Assembly: GCA_011046395.1 (NCBI GenBank)
Contig: DSAQ01000174.1
Span: 1-32,763, forward strand
Source of the DNA: Pseudomonadota bacterium
GTDB taxonomy: Bacteria > Desulfobacterota > QYQD01
Length of the DNA stretch: 32,763 bases
Reading direction: 5' to 3'
The position numbers and the translations under genes were made by a program. Below the pieces are notes generated by a model. The model was not told the origin of the DNA and did not search any database. It saw only the letters and a program-made list of their open reading frames with translations. Each line of letters begins with the position of its first letter. Position 1 is the stretch's first letter. Below, piece after piece: positions 9,589 through 18,221 of this stretch.

Positions 9589-10007
9589 GGGTTATCTCCT
9601 TTTTTGCCGGGGTTATAGCAGAGGGGAGCAAAAGAAGGCAAGAAAATTGAGCCTCTTACCGACTTCGGCGCGCCGAAATTTGATGTATCACCCTGATACA
9701 ATTATTTTTATTTGCCTTTTTATGGTTGTGAAGTAATTGCTGGGACAAAGTATTGGGAAAAACATGGGAAGGAACCAGGGGACGACCAAGGCAAAAAACC
9801 TTGGGGCCACCACTGGGAGTGACAGCAGTGACCCCGTTTTCCAGAAAGTACGTCTCAATGTTTAATATCGGATGTTCTTCAAAAAGACTTTAATGCCTGA
9901 CGATCATATTTCATGGGTCTCCCTCGCTTTTTTTCCATCGTGGCCCACATGCCGGAGCCATATTGCGTCCCTGCCGAATTAGAAATCTCTAGCCGGTCCC
10001 CACTCTC

Positions 10008-11105
10008 TCAACGACCCGCCGGATTCAAATCCTTCTCTTCCTGCTCGAGCAGCATTTTGACTAACTCCGTGCCGACCTCAAATCCGGCTTCCGAAAGGGC
10101 GTTCAGTTCGGCTTGCCTTCTTATCCGATGGAATCCTTTTGCTTTGAAAGGTACGACGATTGCTATTTCACGATCTGGAATTCTTATGGCGGAAACATTC
10201 CCTTCAGCATAGCAAAGAAAGGCATTCATGAAGGAAGTACACTCACGCAGACCGGCTTCCCCTCGTATCTCCCAGGCGGGTTCTTTATCCACGACCGAAA
10301 AACCATCTTTGGAGAGAGCACTAACCAGGCCGGGTGTGAACGCGTCGTACGTACTCGGCGCCACATTCAGCTTGATGGAAAGCATGACCCGGCTTAGCCT
10401 TTTCTCTACTTGTTTCAGCCGTGTCCTCAGCACCGGCATAAGTTCGCCACCGTCTCTTGTCGCCTGACTGAGAATCGTCGTAGAGTCCCCGATTTCATCC
10501 AAAAGCCTGACTGCCTCAAGGTATAATCCGCGGGCGTCATGGTATTTCTTTTCTTTCTCCAGGTTCAACCCCTTTAGATAGAAATCATAAGCTCTTCCGG
10601 CTTTTTCTCTTGCCGTCATTTCTTGCTGTTTGACGTACCTGAGGATCTCAGCCTTTGCCAAACTGACAAGAACATAGACGTTACAGTTTTCAATCTTTAC
10701 ATCGCCCTGCAATCGTACCAGCTTTTCGGCGTAGAGATCAGCCAACTCGGCGCCACAGATGATCGTGTTACTGCTGGTAGTGATTTTGTGTTTCACTTGC
10801 TGCTTGATGTCGGTTGTGTGTTCCTCAAATGTGGATTCCACCTTGCATCCAAGGTAATCAGAAATCTTGGACAAGGCATTTTTCATGGCCGCATCCCGAC
10901 CTTCCTCAATCGTCTCTGCCGATGTCTTCACTCCAACGAAATACAAGGTCTCGCTTTGGCGGGGCGGATGATCGACCCATACCGGTCTTTTGGGATTGGG
11001 CAACTCCCGTATGCTCCGAACTGCGGGACTGCACGCGCATTGCATTATCAGGACAAGCACAAGAGCAGTTCTCATTCCGATTAACAGTTTACTGGGAGAT
11101 TTCAT
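10008..11105 (-). CDS. LPP20-like lipoprotein
   Basis: 365 aa; lipobox LIMQCACS; PVWVDHPPRQSETLYFVGVKTSAETIEEGRDAAMKNALSKISDYLG resembles LPP20-family segments. Confidence 0.7.
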   Translation of the reverse strand: MKSPSKLLIGMRTALVLVLIMQCACSPAVRSIRELPNPKRPVWVDHPPRQSETLYFVGVKTSAETIEEGRDAAMKNALSKISDYLGCKVESTFEEHTTDIKQQVKHKITTSSNTIICGAELADLYAEKLVRLQGDVKIENCNVYVLVSLAKAEILRYVKQQEMTAREKAGRAYDFYLKGLNLEKEKKYHDARGLYLEAVRLLDEIGDSTTILSQATRDGGELMPVLRTRLKQVEKRLSRVMLSIKLNVAPSTYDAFTPGLVSALSKDGFSVVDKEPAWEIRGEAGLRECTSFMNAFLCYAEGNVSAIRIPDREIAIVVPFKAKGFHRIRRQAELNALSEAGFEVGTELVKMLLEQEEKDLNPAGR

Positions 11106-11116
11106 TAGGGGTCATC

Positions 11117-11704
11117 CTAAGGCCGATTTTGCCGCCCGGCTTCCCTCTCAAGCTCCTTGTGAAGCCGCTCGGCGTTGTCTCTGACATAGTCCCTGATCTT
11201 TGGATCAAGCTCTTTCAGTTTTCCTAAATTTTCCCCAAACGTCTTTAAATCGAGTTCGGCCAATGAAAAAAACTCCCCTGTCTGAGGGTTCTGCCAGTAG
11301 TCAACCACAATAACACCGGAAAGAGTCATTGCCGTAACGGTTTTTATGGCCTGCTCTATATGATGTTCTTCGGAAGAGATACCAGGGACTCCGGCCATGG
11401 TTGAAGTCATATAATCCTTCATCAGAGAAGCCGTATAAAACTGAAAAACCTTTGCTATCTCGTTTCTCGCCCGGTTCTCCGCCGTGGTCCTGAGCAGGGC
11501 GGGATTGTTTATTCCAAATGCCGAGCCCACACCGTGAAAGACCTTGTCCCTGTCCGTGGTGAATGCGCCGCTTCCTTTGACTACCCACTCCGGCGCTTTG
11601 AGCTTCTGAATCGGAGTTGTTTCCAGCTTTTTCCCGCCGCAACCATAAACGAGCATGAAACACATTGAAATAGCCATTACCGTGGTATACGTCCTTTTTC
11701 GCAT
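11117..11704 (-). CDS. LPP20-like lipoprotein
   Basis: 195 aa; lipobox CFMLVYGCG; APEWVVKGSGAF...VFHGVGSAFGINNPALLRTTAENRARNEIAKVF. Confidence 0.75.
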   Translation of the reverse strand: MRKRTYTTVMAISMCFMLVYGCGGKKLETTPIQKLKAPEWVVKGSGAFTTDRDKVFHGVGSAFGINNPALLRTTAENRARNEIAKVFQFYTASLMKDYMTSTMAGVPGISSEEHHIEQAIKTVTAMTLSGVIVVDYWQNPQTGEFFSLAELDLKTFGENLGKLKELDPKIRDYVRDNAERLHKELEREAGRQNRP

Positions 11705-11758
11705 CGTCTTCCTCCTACTCTATGAACTACAATAGTCGAAACCCGCCATTTGGAGTTT

Positions 11759-12499
11759 CTAACTTCCAAAATCTTCCACTGCAATCAGTATCGCCGTGAT
11801 ATCGTCAGTTGAGCCCCGTACTCTCGATACATGCACAAGTTCACTTACGGCGCGGCAAAGGTCGGAATGCTTCTGCACGAAGTCCGCAGCCTCTTTAGGA
11901 TGGAAAGCCTTGGTAACGCCATCTGAAAGCACCAGAATCCTGTCATATTCTTCCAACTGGAGATGGTGCACATCTAATTCCAGATTGGCCCCTAATCCAA
12001 AATAACGATAAATACCTCCATCTATCTCGTGCAAACGAGTAAGCTGTGTTGCTTCATTTCCTCTTATCAGCAAGGCAACTGTATCACCGGCATGGAATGC
12101 AAAGAGATCACCCTCGTCTATCCATATCACGGTTCCCGCACAACCTCCAAGCGGCCGATCCGTACCGGGCATGAATCCCCAGTCGCAAATCGCCTGATTT
12201 GCCTCCAGAAGAAGCTGCCGTACGTCTTTCCAGGAACTTCCATACTTTCCAGGCTCTTGATAATAACGAAGCAGATAATCCGACATCTCCTGCGCCGCCC
12301 GCCTTCCTTCGGGAGCGCTTCCCATCCCATCAAAGACGGCAAACAATTCACCCCGGTTCTGCCTCCCGACCAATGGGATTTCTCTTGGAAGAAGCCGATA
12401 GCGGTCTTCGTAGAACCTGTGCTTGGTACCCCTTAACCAGGCCACTGCTGCGGAACCTTTCTTTTCACAACGGATATCCATGTTTCCCGGTCCTTTCAA
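11759..12499 (-). CDS. PP2C-family serine/threonine phosphatase
   Basis: 246 aa; EDRYR, FAVFDGMGSAPEGRRAAQEM, VLSDGVTKAF, GSTDDITAILI match PP2C metal-binding motifs. Confidence 0.88.
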   Translation of the reverse strand: MKGPGNMDIRCEKKGSAAVAWLRGTKHRFYEDRYRLLPREIPLVGRQNRGELFAVFDGMGSAPEGRRAAQEMSDYLLRYYQEPGKYGSSWKDVRQLLLEANQAICDWGFMPGTDRPLGGCAGTVIWIDEGDLFAFHAGDTVALLIRGNEATQLTRLHEIDGGIYRYFGLGANLELDVHHLQLEEYDRILVLSDGVTKAFHPKEAADFVQKHSDLCRAVSELVHVSRVRGSTDDITAILIAVEDFGS

Positions 12500-12521
12500 T
12501 CAGGTATTCTGTTCGTCGAAA

Positions 12522-15041
12522 TCAGTTGTCATTCTTCCAGATGCGTCTTCGCCGGGCAATCTGGTCATCTACTGCCCTGGCATCGGTCCCGTACTTGAGC
12601 CTGGACCGTGTACGGATGCGTGAAGCCGCTCGCTGGTCGTATGCTGTTTCATCCTTTTGCGTGCGAAAGCTGAATGGCAGTACCGCCTCCTGATTCATCT
12701 GGAGCCGGGCATAGCCATGCCAGTTAGGTAATCCTATGATGTCCAGAGGAGTAAAGTATGGATAGACGAACGGCGCCATCCGGGCCGCATCGTCGTGTCC
12801 CACGCGAAAGATCAGGCTTGTCCCAACGTTCCCAAAAATCGCTGACAATAAGGTATTACCCCCGGCTCCGTCATTGTCAAGTAAAGCCGCCGTGTACTGG
12901 GTGGCCAAAATACATCCGACCCTGAATTTTCGTGCCTCGGAGAGGAGTTCCATGAAATTCTCTGAGGGCAAATTGTGGCACTCGTCCACGTATAGAAAAA
13001 AGTCCCGGCGGTCTTTCGGCCGCATCTTACCTCGCTTCATGGCCGCCAGCTTGAACCGGGATACAATCTGGTTGGCCAGCAGCACCGTTACCGTGGGGCC
13101 GAACCGTCCCTTGCCCAACCTTACGAGCAGGATTTTGCTGTTATTCAGGACCTCGTCAAAATCAAAGCTCGTCTCTGCCTGCCCGACAATCCGCACAAGC
13201 ATGGTATCGTGAACAAACCGGCTGAATTTGGAGGTAATGTAGGGGGAAAGGTTTTGCAGGCTTGCATCTCCACTGGTCCTTTCCAGCTCTTCAAGGAAGT
13301 CCAAAGTCTGGTGGTCACTGACGGACTTTTTCAACCAGCGTCGGAAATCCCTGCTCAGGTAACAAGAGGTGAATTCGAGTAGCGTTGGGATGAAATCTCC
13401 TCTTGGTCCGTCACCCATGAGGAGTTTGAGCATCGCCCGGAAGTTAGACTCAAAAACGGGGCCCGCTGTGAGTTTGAAGTCATAGACGCGATGCAGGGTC
13501 TGGTACAGCTCGTCGATGATGAGATCTCTCTCCTCCAAAGTTTTCCATTGGAGCAGATTCAAACCAAGGGGTCTTTCCGTGTCCGTCATGTCAAAGAGGA
13601 TCACGTCTTTCGCCCTGTCCCTGGGAATCCGGCCCAGTATGGAATCGACCATGTCTCCATGAGGGTCAATAACCGCGAGACCTCTCCCGGCACGGATATC
13701 CTGCAGGATCATGCCTTCCATAAGGGTCGATTTCCCGGTACCGGTCTGCCCTATAATAAAGGTGTGGCGCATGCGATCCTCCACATTTACAACCACGGGC
13801 TGCACCATGCCTTGATGCTCATTCATAACCAGCTCGATGGCGCCGTTTCCCGGATTTCCGGCGGGAAGCAAGGCAAGAGATGTCCTGGAACACTTGGTAG
13901 CCAAACCGGGGTGATTCTGCAGCGGGAGTGAGGGAAGGCGGAAAGCACACGCAGCCTCGGAAACAGTGAACGGACCCGGTTCCGGGAAATAATCACCTTT
14001 CAACGCATCCTGTACCCTTGTCTTCGTGCAAGCAAAACCTCCCTGAAACAGGCCAGCCTCTTCAGTTATGGAGCGGGGTCCTGTAATGGCCCCTCCGATT
14101 ACGTTTCCCAGAGAGGTGTCAATGGGATGGGGAGCTAAGACGAAAACCCCGAGGTTGAAACATTGATCCCCGAGAGCTGCCAGCTGTCGCACAGCCATAT
14201 CTCGAATGAGGCTGGCCTGTCGGGTCAACGTAATCTGGTATTCCCCGACGCCTGACAGGAACATCTCACAGGTTCGGATTATCTCATCCAGTCGAGCAGA
14301 AACCTCGGCATGGTCCGCGCATGGTCTCAACCGGATAATGATTTGAAGCGGATCCAGTTGACCAGCCAAGGTATCCATCAACCGTGCCCAGTCATCGAGT
14401 GACGGCACCCATGGAAACACGTGTTGGACTGAATTGTTCCCTTCCTCGGTCTTTTCAACCACCGGACCAAAGCCCACGGACAGTCTCTTCAAGGGGGTGG
14501 AAAGGGATAACGTCTCCTGCCTGCGATGGATTGCTAGGGCGTCACAGGGGGCAAAGGGTGCCCTCCTTGATTCCATCTCCGCCTTATTCGTGATTGGGAT
14601 AAATTCGGCCTCGGGGAAGTGCCCTCCCAGGAAGGGCATAAGACTCAGGTAACGGTTGACGATCTCCTCCTTGGCATGGTCTTCCGTGGTAGCGGATACT
14701 CTCAGGAACATCGAGATCAGAAGCCGACCCCTGGCCCTGTAGACCAAATCTGGCATGGCTGCTATATGCAGCTCAAGCGAGAGGCTCGGCGGCCACGACG
14801 ATATGGCGTGCAAGAAAGCTTCCCTCGCCTCCTGCTGCTTCTCCGGATCAAGGCGGTTAACATGCAGATCCCTTTCGGCTCGGAGCACAAGCAGATCGCC
14901 TTTGAGAATAGACTTTAACTCCAATCCTGCAACAGCCTCGAACCTTTGGCCATTCTTGCTGACCAGGATTTTTGGAAAACGGATTGTTTTTTCCATATAC
15001 GCCTCGCTCATAGCTTTTGAATCATCCCCGCTTCTATTCAC
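12522..15041 (-). CDS. HerA/VirD4-like (TraD-type) ATPase
   Basis: 839 aa; Walker A FIIGQTGTGKSTLMEGM, GLAVIDPHGDMVDSIL, Walker B FFLYVDECHNLPSENFMELLSEARKFRVGCILATQY. Confidence 0.88.
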   Translation of the reverse strand: MNRSGDDSKAMSEAYMEKTIRFPKILVSKNGQRFEAVAGLELKSILKGDLLVLRAERDLHVNRLDPEKQQEAREAFLHAISSWPPSLSLELHIAAMPDLVYRARGRLLISMFLRVSATTEDHAKEEIVNRYLSLMPFLGGHFPEAEFIPITNKAEMESRRAPFAPCDALAIHRRQETLSLSTPLKRLSVGFGPVVEKTEEGNNSVQHVFPWVPSLDDWARLMDTLAGQLDPLQIIIRLRPCADHAEVSARLDEIIRTCEMFLSGVGEYQITLTRQASLIRDMAVRQLAALGDQCFNLGVFVLAPHPIDTSLGNVIGGAITGPRSITEEAGLFQGGFACTKTRVQDALKGDYFPEPGPFTVSEAACAFRLPSLPLQNHPGLATKCSRTSLALLPAGNPGNGAIELVMNEHQGMVQPVVVNVEDRMRHTFIIGQTGTGKSTLMEGMILQDIRAGRGLAVIDPHGDMVDSILGRIPRDRAKDVILFDMTDTERPLGLNLLQWKTLEERDLIIDELYQTLHRVYDFKLTAGPVFESNFRAMLKLLMGDGPRGDFIPTLLEFTSCYLSRDFRRWLKKSVSDHQTLDFLEELERTSGDASLQNLSPYITSKFSRFVHDTMLVRIVGQAETSFDFDEVLNNSKILLVRLGKGRFGPTVTVLLANQIVSRFKLAAMKRGKMRPKDRRDFFLYVDECHNLPSENFMELLSEARKFRVGCILATQYTAALLDNDGAGGNTLLSAIFGNVGTSLIFRVGHDDAARMAPFVYPYFTPLDIIGLPNWHGYARLQMNQEAVLPFSFRTQKDETAYDQRAASRIRTRSRLKYGTDARAVDDQIARRRRIWKNDN

Positions 15042-15298
15042 CGCCCGCTCCCTCGGTCATTCAGGACGAGTTCTTCTTCCGGCTTCCCGTTCAGATGGAG
15101 CACCCTACTCACTGCTTCCTCGGAAAGGCCCATGTCGACAAGTTCCCGTGCCATGGCCTTTTTGGCGCGGAGATTCCTGTTCGATAAAGCCTCCAGGTCA
15201 GTGAGCTGATGCTGCTCATGTCCGCATGACTCTGCGCCCTTGCTTGAGTTATATTCCGGGCGACATCGCTCTTGCTCCCTTACCGGTGTGATAGGCAT
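15038..15298 (-). CDS. Small protein of unknown function, translationally coupled to the HerA-like gene
   Basis: 86 aa from ATG at 15298 with GGAGG RBS; 4-bp ATGA overlap with the downstream gene. Confidence 0.65.
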   Translation of the reverse strand: MPITPVREQERCRPEYNSSKGAESCGHEQHQLTDLEALSNRNLRAKKAMARELVDMGLSEEAVSRVLHLNGKPEEELVLNDRGSGR

Positions 15299-15393
15299 TG
15301 ATTTCCTCCGGTTGTGTTGTCTGCTTCGATCCCGTCCACGCCTAGGACCAACTGCGTCCGCTGCTTCTAATCTTGGCAATCGCAACCCCGTTG

Positions 15394-15921
15394 CTAACGC
15401 GGCATTTTGGTCGGACGTATTACACCTGGCTTCCGCGTGAACAAGCTTTTGGGGACAAAGACGTTCGTGCCCCCGTTACGCACCGAGCGGTACTGGATAG
15501 CCGTGCCTTTTTTCCCGGCGATCCTGCCAAGCTTGCGTCCAATCTTGGGTCCAATTACGTTTTTTCTAGTTGCACCCCGCAGATCGATCTTCTTGCCTAG
15601 CAGACTGCGCAACCTGCCCCGGGTGGGCTTTCGAAGGTCAATAGCCCGTTTCTTCACGTAAGCACTTCCACGCATACGGATCACAGCGCTATTTCGGCCT
15701 TTCTCCGATAGGGCAGTGGAGGGTTTCCGCGAAAGGTAAAGGCCCTTGCCAAACCGGGCCTTCGCACTGAACTTTGCCGGATTGACACCCCGCATTAAAA
15801 TGCGCTTAGCGATCGCTTTCCGAGTCGCATGATAGAGAAAAGCCTCGCTCGATCCGGGAAAAGAAACGAGGAGAAGGACCAAAATAGTAAGAACGATTCT
15901 TGGCACTGTCGTTGCGTACAT
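15394..15921 (-). CDS. Secreted, highly basic protein, possibly ADP-ribosyltransferase-like
   Basis: 175 aa; signal peptide; FLYHATRKAIAKRILMRGVNPAKFSAKARFGKGLYLSRKPSTAL resembles ART/RES-type N-terminal motifs. Confidence 0.6.
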   Translation of the reverse strand: MYATTVPRIVLTILVLLLVSFPGSSEAFLYHATRKAIAKRILMRGVNPAKFSAKARFGKGLYLSRKPSTALSEKGRNSAVIRMRGSAYVKKRAIDLRKPTRGRLRSLLGKKIDLRGATRKNVIGPKIGRKLGRIAGKKGTAIQYRSVRNGGTNVFVPKSLFTRKPGVIRPTKMPR

Positions 15922-15977
15922 ATAGCGCCTCCTAACGTAAGGTTATCTGACCTGTACCGTCTCCATAGCCTCTCCTC

Positions 15978-16325
15978 TCAGGCTCGTCGCCTCATGCCCC
16001 GGAAAATCCAGAGTACAAGTCTGAAGGGAGCCCGAATGAGATCATAGAGCAAAAAGGAGATTACGTTGTCCGCAACCCTTCTCCCGAGAACAAGCCGAAA
16101 CAGAAAGAGAACAAAGCCAAACAGGAGAAGGACAAGCAGCCAGTCAGGAAGCGCGTTCATAAACGTGTCTACCAAAGGGCCGAGCAGGGCCAGCAGACAA
16201 ACGCTGCCCACCAGCCCCAACGCGGCCTTCCGGAAACCAATTATCATCAGAATGCTTGCGAGAATCAGCATAAGCACCCATGCGTTCTCAGGAAGAAGCA
16301 AGAACAGTGCGTTTATCATGGACAT
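15978..16325 (-). CDS. Small membrane protein
   Basis: 115 aa with three hydrophobic segments. Confidence 0.65.
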   Translation of the reverse strand: MSMINALFLLLPENAWVLMLILASILMIIGFRKAALGLVGSVCLLALLGPLVDTFMNALPDWLLVLLLFGFVLFLFRLVLGRRVADNVISFLLYDLIRAPFRLVLWIFRGMRRRA

Positions 16326-16393
16326 GTTTTCTCCTCCTCTTATTGCGGCTCATCTACAGAAATGCCCAGTGGCCACGGCCAGGCTTCCCTTGA

Positions 16394-17521
16394 TCAAGGG
16401 AAACCCAGCCATCCCTCACCGTACTTTTGCGCGTAGGAGCGCACTGATGTCACTTCTGACGGTTCAGGCCGTGAACCCATGGGAAAGGAACCATTGCCGC
16501 GCATCAGATAATCGGGATAATATTGCCCCATAATGTTCAGCTTTATTCGCTCCTTGTAGCCAGACAAGAAATCAATCATGGGTAAGTGGCAGCACTCAGC
16601 GTGTCCAGGCAATACCAGCATCCTGACAAAAACGGGAACCCCTTGGGATGTCACTTCGGCCAGCCCCTTTTCGAACGTTTCAAAGTAATTGGCACAATCT
16701 GCCAAGCTAAGCGAGCACTCCGGGGAATAGAATTTCGCATCGGGCATGTATGCATCTACCACGCCCTCAAGTAGCCTGTAGACGGACAGTGAACCATATC
16801 CATTGGAGTTCCAAACTACTGGCAGGTTGAAGTGAGACGGAACGCCGTTCATGAAATGGAGTATGCTATAAAGGGATTCGTCCGGATTACCTCCGATGAA
16901 ACTGAGGCTTCTTGCTCTCCTGGCCTGGCGCTGAACACATTTCCATAGCTCGTGTTTCAGTGGTACGCCAAATCCTATTACGTTAAGTAAGTCGTGCTTT
17001 TGGCAAAAGTGACATCCTAGCCCGCAGCCTCTGAGACCTACATTTATGGATGGATTGACCGGCGGTTCTTCTGCAATGTGCGTGAACATTTCTCCGACAA
17101 GACCCTCTGCGCCAAGGCCGCACACCCCTTTCTGGCCGGAAAGCCTGTTTGCGCGACAGTTACGGCCGCAAAGCCTGCATTTCTCCAAGGCACGCCGAAC
17201 AATCTCGATCTTGATCTCCAAAAGGGACGTCTCGCCCACTGTGTCTCCGGAGCCAGGCCAGCTTCTAAACGCTCCAATTGCAGTATCATGAACCGCCCAG
17301 AGTTGTTCGTAGGTAAGATCGCCTATCTCCTTACGTTCAATTGGCAGAAGAAACTGCTTCGCGCGTTGAAGCCTGGGCGAAAGAAATTTTTCCAGCCTAG
17401 AGCGTCTCACCTTGAAATCAGGCTGGATAGCCTTCAGAAGGGGCAGTGACTCCCAGTCCGGATCAACCACCTCAACGCCTCCGTCTTCCAACAGCCTGGT
17501 GGTGACAGATTGCCTATACAT
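16394..17521 (-). CDS. Radical SAM protein, PflX-like (COG1313 type)
   Basis: 375 aa; CRLCGRNCRANRLSGQKGVCGLG and CX3CX2C motif GCGLGCHFCQ. Confidence 0.88.
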   Translation of the reverse strand: MYRQSVTTRLLEDGGVEVVDPDWESLPLLKAIQPDFKVRRSRLEKFLSPRLQRAKQFLLPIERKEIGDLTYEQLWAVHDTAIGAFRSWPGSGDTVGETSLLEIKIEIVRRALEKCRLCGRNCRANRLSGQKGVCGLGAEGLVGEMFTHIAEEPPVNPSINVGLRGCGLGCHFCQKHDLLNVIGFGVPLKHELWKCVQRQARRARSLSFIGGNPDESLYSILHFMNGVPSHFNLPVVWNSNGYGSLSVYRLLEGVVDAYMPDAKFYSPECSLSLADCANYFETFEKGLAEVTSQGVPVFVRMLVLPGHAECCHLPMIDFLSGYKERIKLNIMGQYYPDYLMRGNGSFPMGSRPEPSEVTSVRSYAQKYGEGWLGFP

Positions 17522-18200
17522 GGATGCCCTTCTTCTGGTCTCGGCGCAAGAAGTACTCGTTCTTGCGAGCGGTGTCTATTTGGCTTCCGTCCATGGAGCC
17601 AGCGATGCCGGCTATGATCACCTGGCAATGGGGTCCTTTTACTCCGGAGACATCGACCACCGCCACCCCGTCCTGACGTATGTCTGCGGTTACCGCCGTA
17701 TTCTTATTGGGAAGGCGCGCTTCTATGGCGATTTCTCCCTGTTCTGTCCTTATGGCTGTAACATTCATTTTGCGGGACTTCAGATGCTTGAGAACTTGGA
17801 TAGCGGAATACTCCCGAATGATCGCCTTCGCGCCTGCAGATGAAAGATCCATATCCCGGCTGGAAAGGACTACTCTCCCCGCCCCGTTCAAGCTAACCGA
17901 TATGGAGGCACCGTTGGCATGGGTGAGTTCAAATTTCGAAGGGGCTAGGGCTTTTAATGAGAATCCGGCGGTATTGGCTGCTCGCGCTATAAGCTCAACC
18001 GATCCGGTCCGTAAAGTGATGCTGCTTTGAGACAAGCCCACCTTGGAACTTTCACAAAGCGGGAGCTTTTGACCCTTTATGCGATTCCTGCGGAGCTCTT
18101 CCCGGTACCGGGCAAGGGCCTGCTCCTCTCTTATGGCCAGTTCGTTTGCAGCTGTTTCCACTTCCAAGTCGTAGGGTGATACTACGGCTGTAGTCGACAT
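17514..18200 (-). CDS. Protein of unknown function; C-terminus weakly reminiscent of DUF2997
   Basis: 228 aa; RBS AGGAGG; overlaps the next gene by 8 bp; C-terminal VTADIRQDGVAVVDVSGVKGPHCQVIIAGIAGSMDG. Confidence 0.7.
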   Translation of the reverse strand: MSTTAVVSPYDLEVETAANELAIREEQALARYREELRRNRIKGQKLPLCESSKVGLSQSSITLRTGSVELIARAANTAGFSLKALAPSKFELTHANGASISVSLNGAGRVVLSSRDMDLSSAGAKAIIREYSAIQVLKHLKSRKMNVTAIRTEQGEIAIEARLPNKNTAVTADIRQDGVAVVDVSGVKGPHCQVIIAGIAGSMDGSQIDTARKNEYFLRRDQKKGIHV

Positions 18201-18221
18201 ATCGTGCCTCCTTTCGCTTTT

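Noticed and set aside
12522-15041. Conjugative or integrative element
   Set aside because: Only a coupling-type ATPase is present; no relaxase, integrase, T4SS genes or tRNA attachment site seen.
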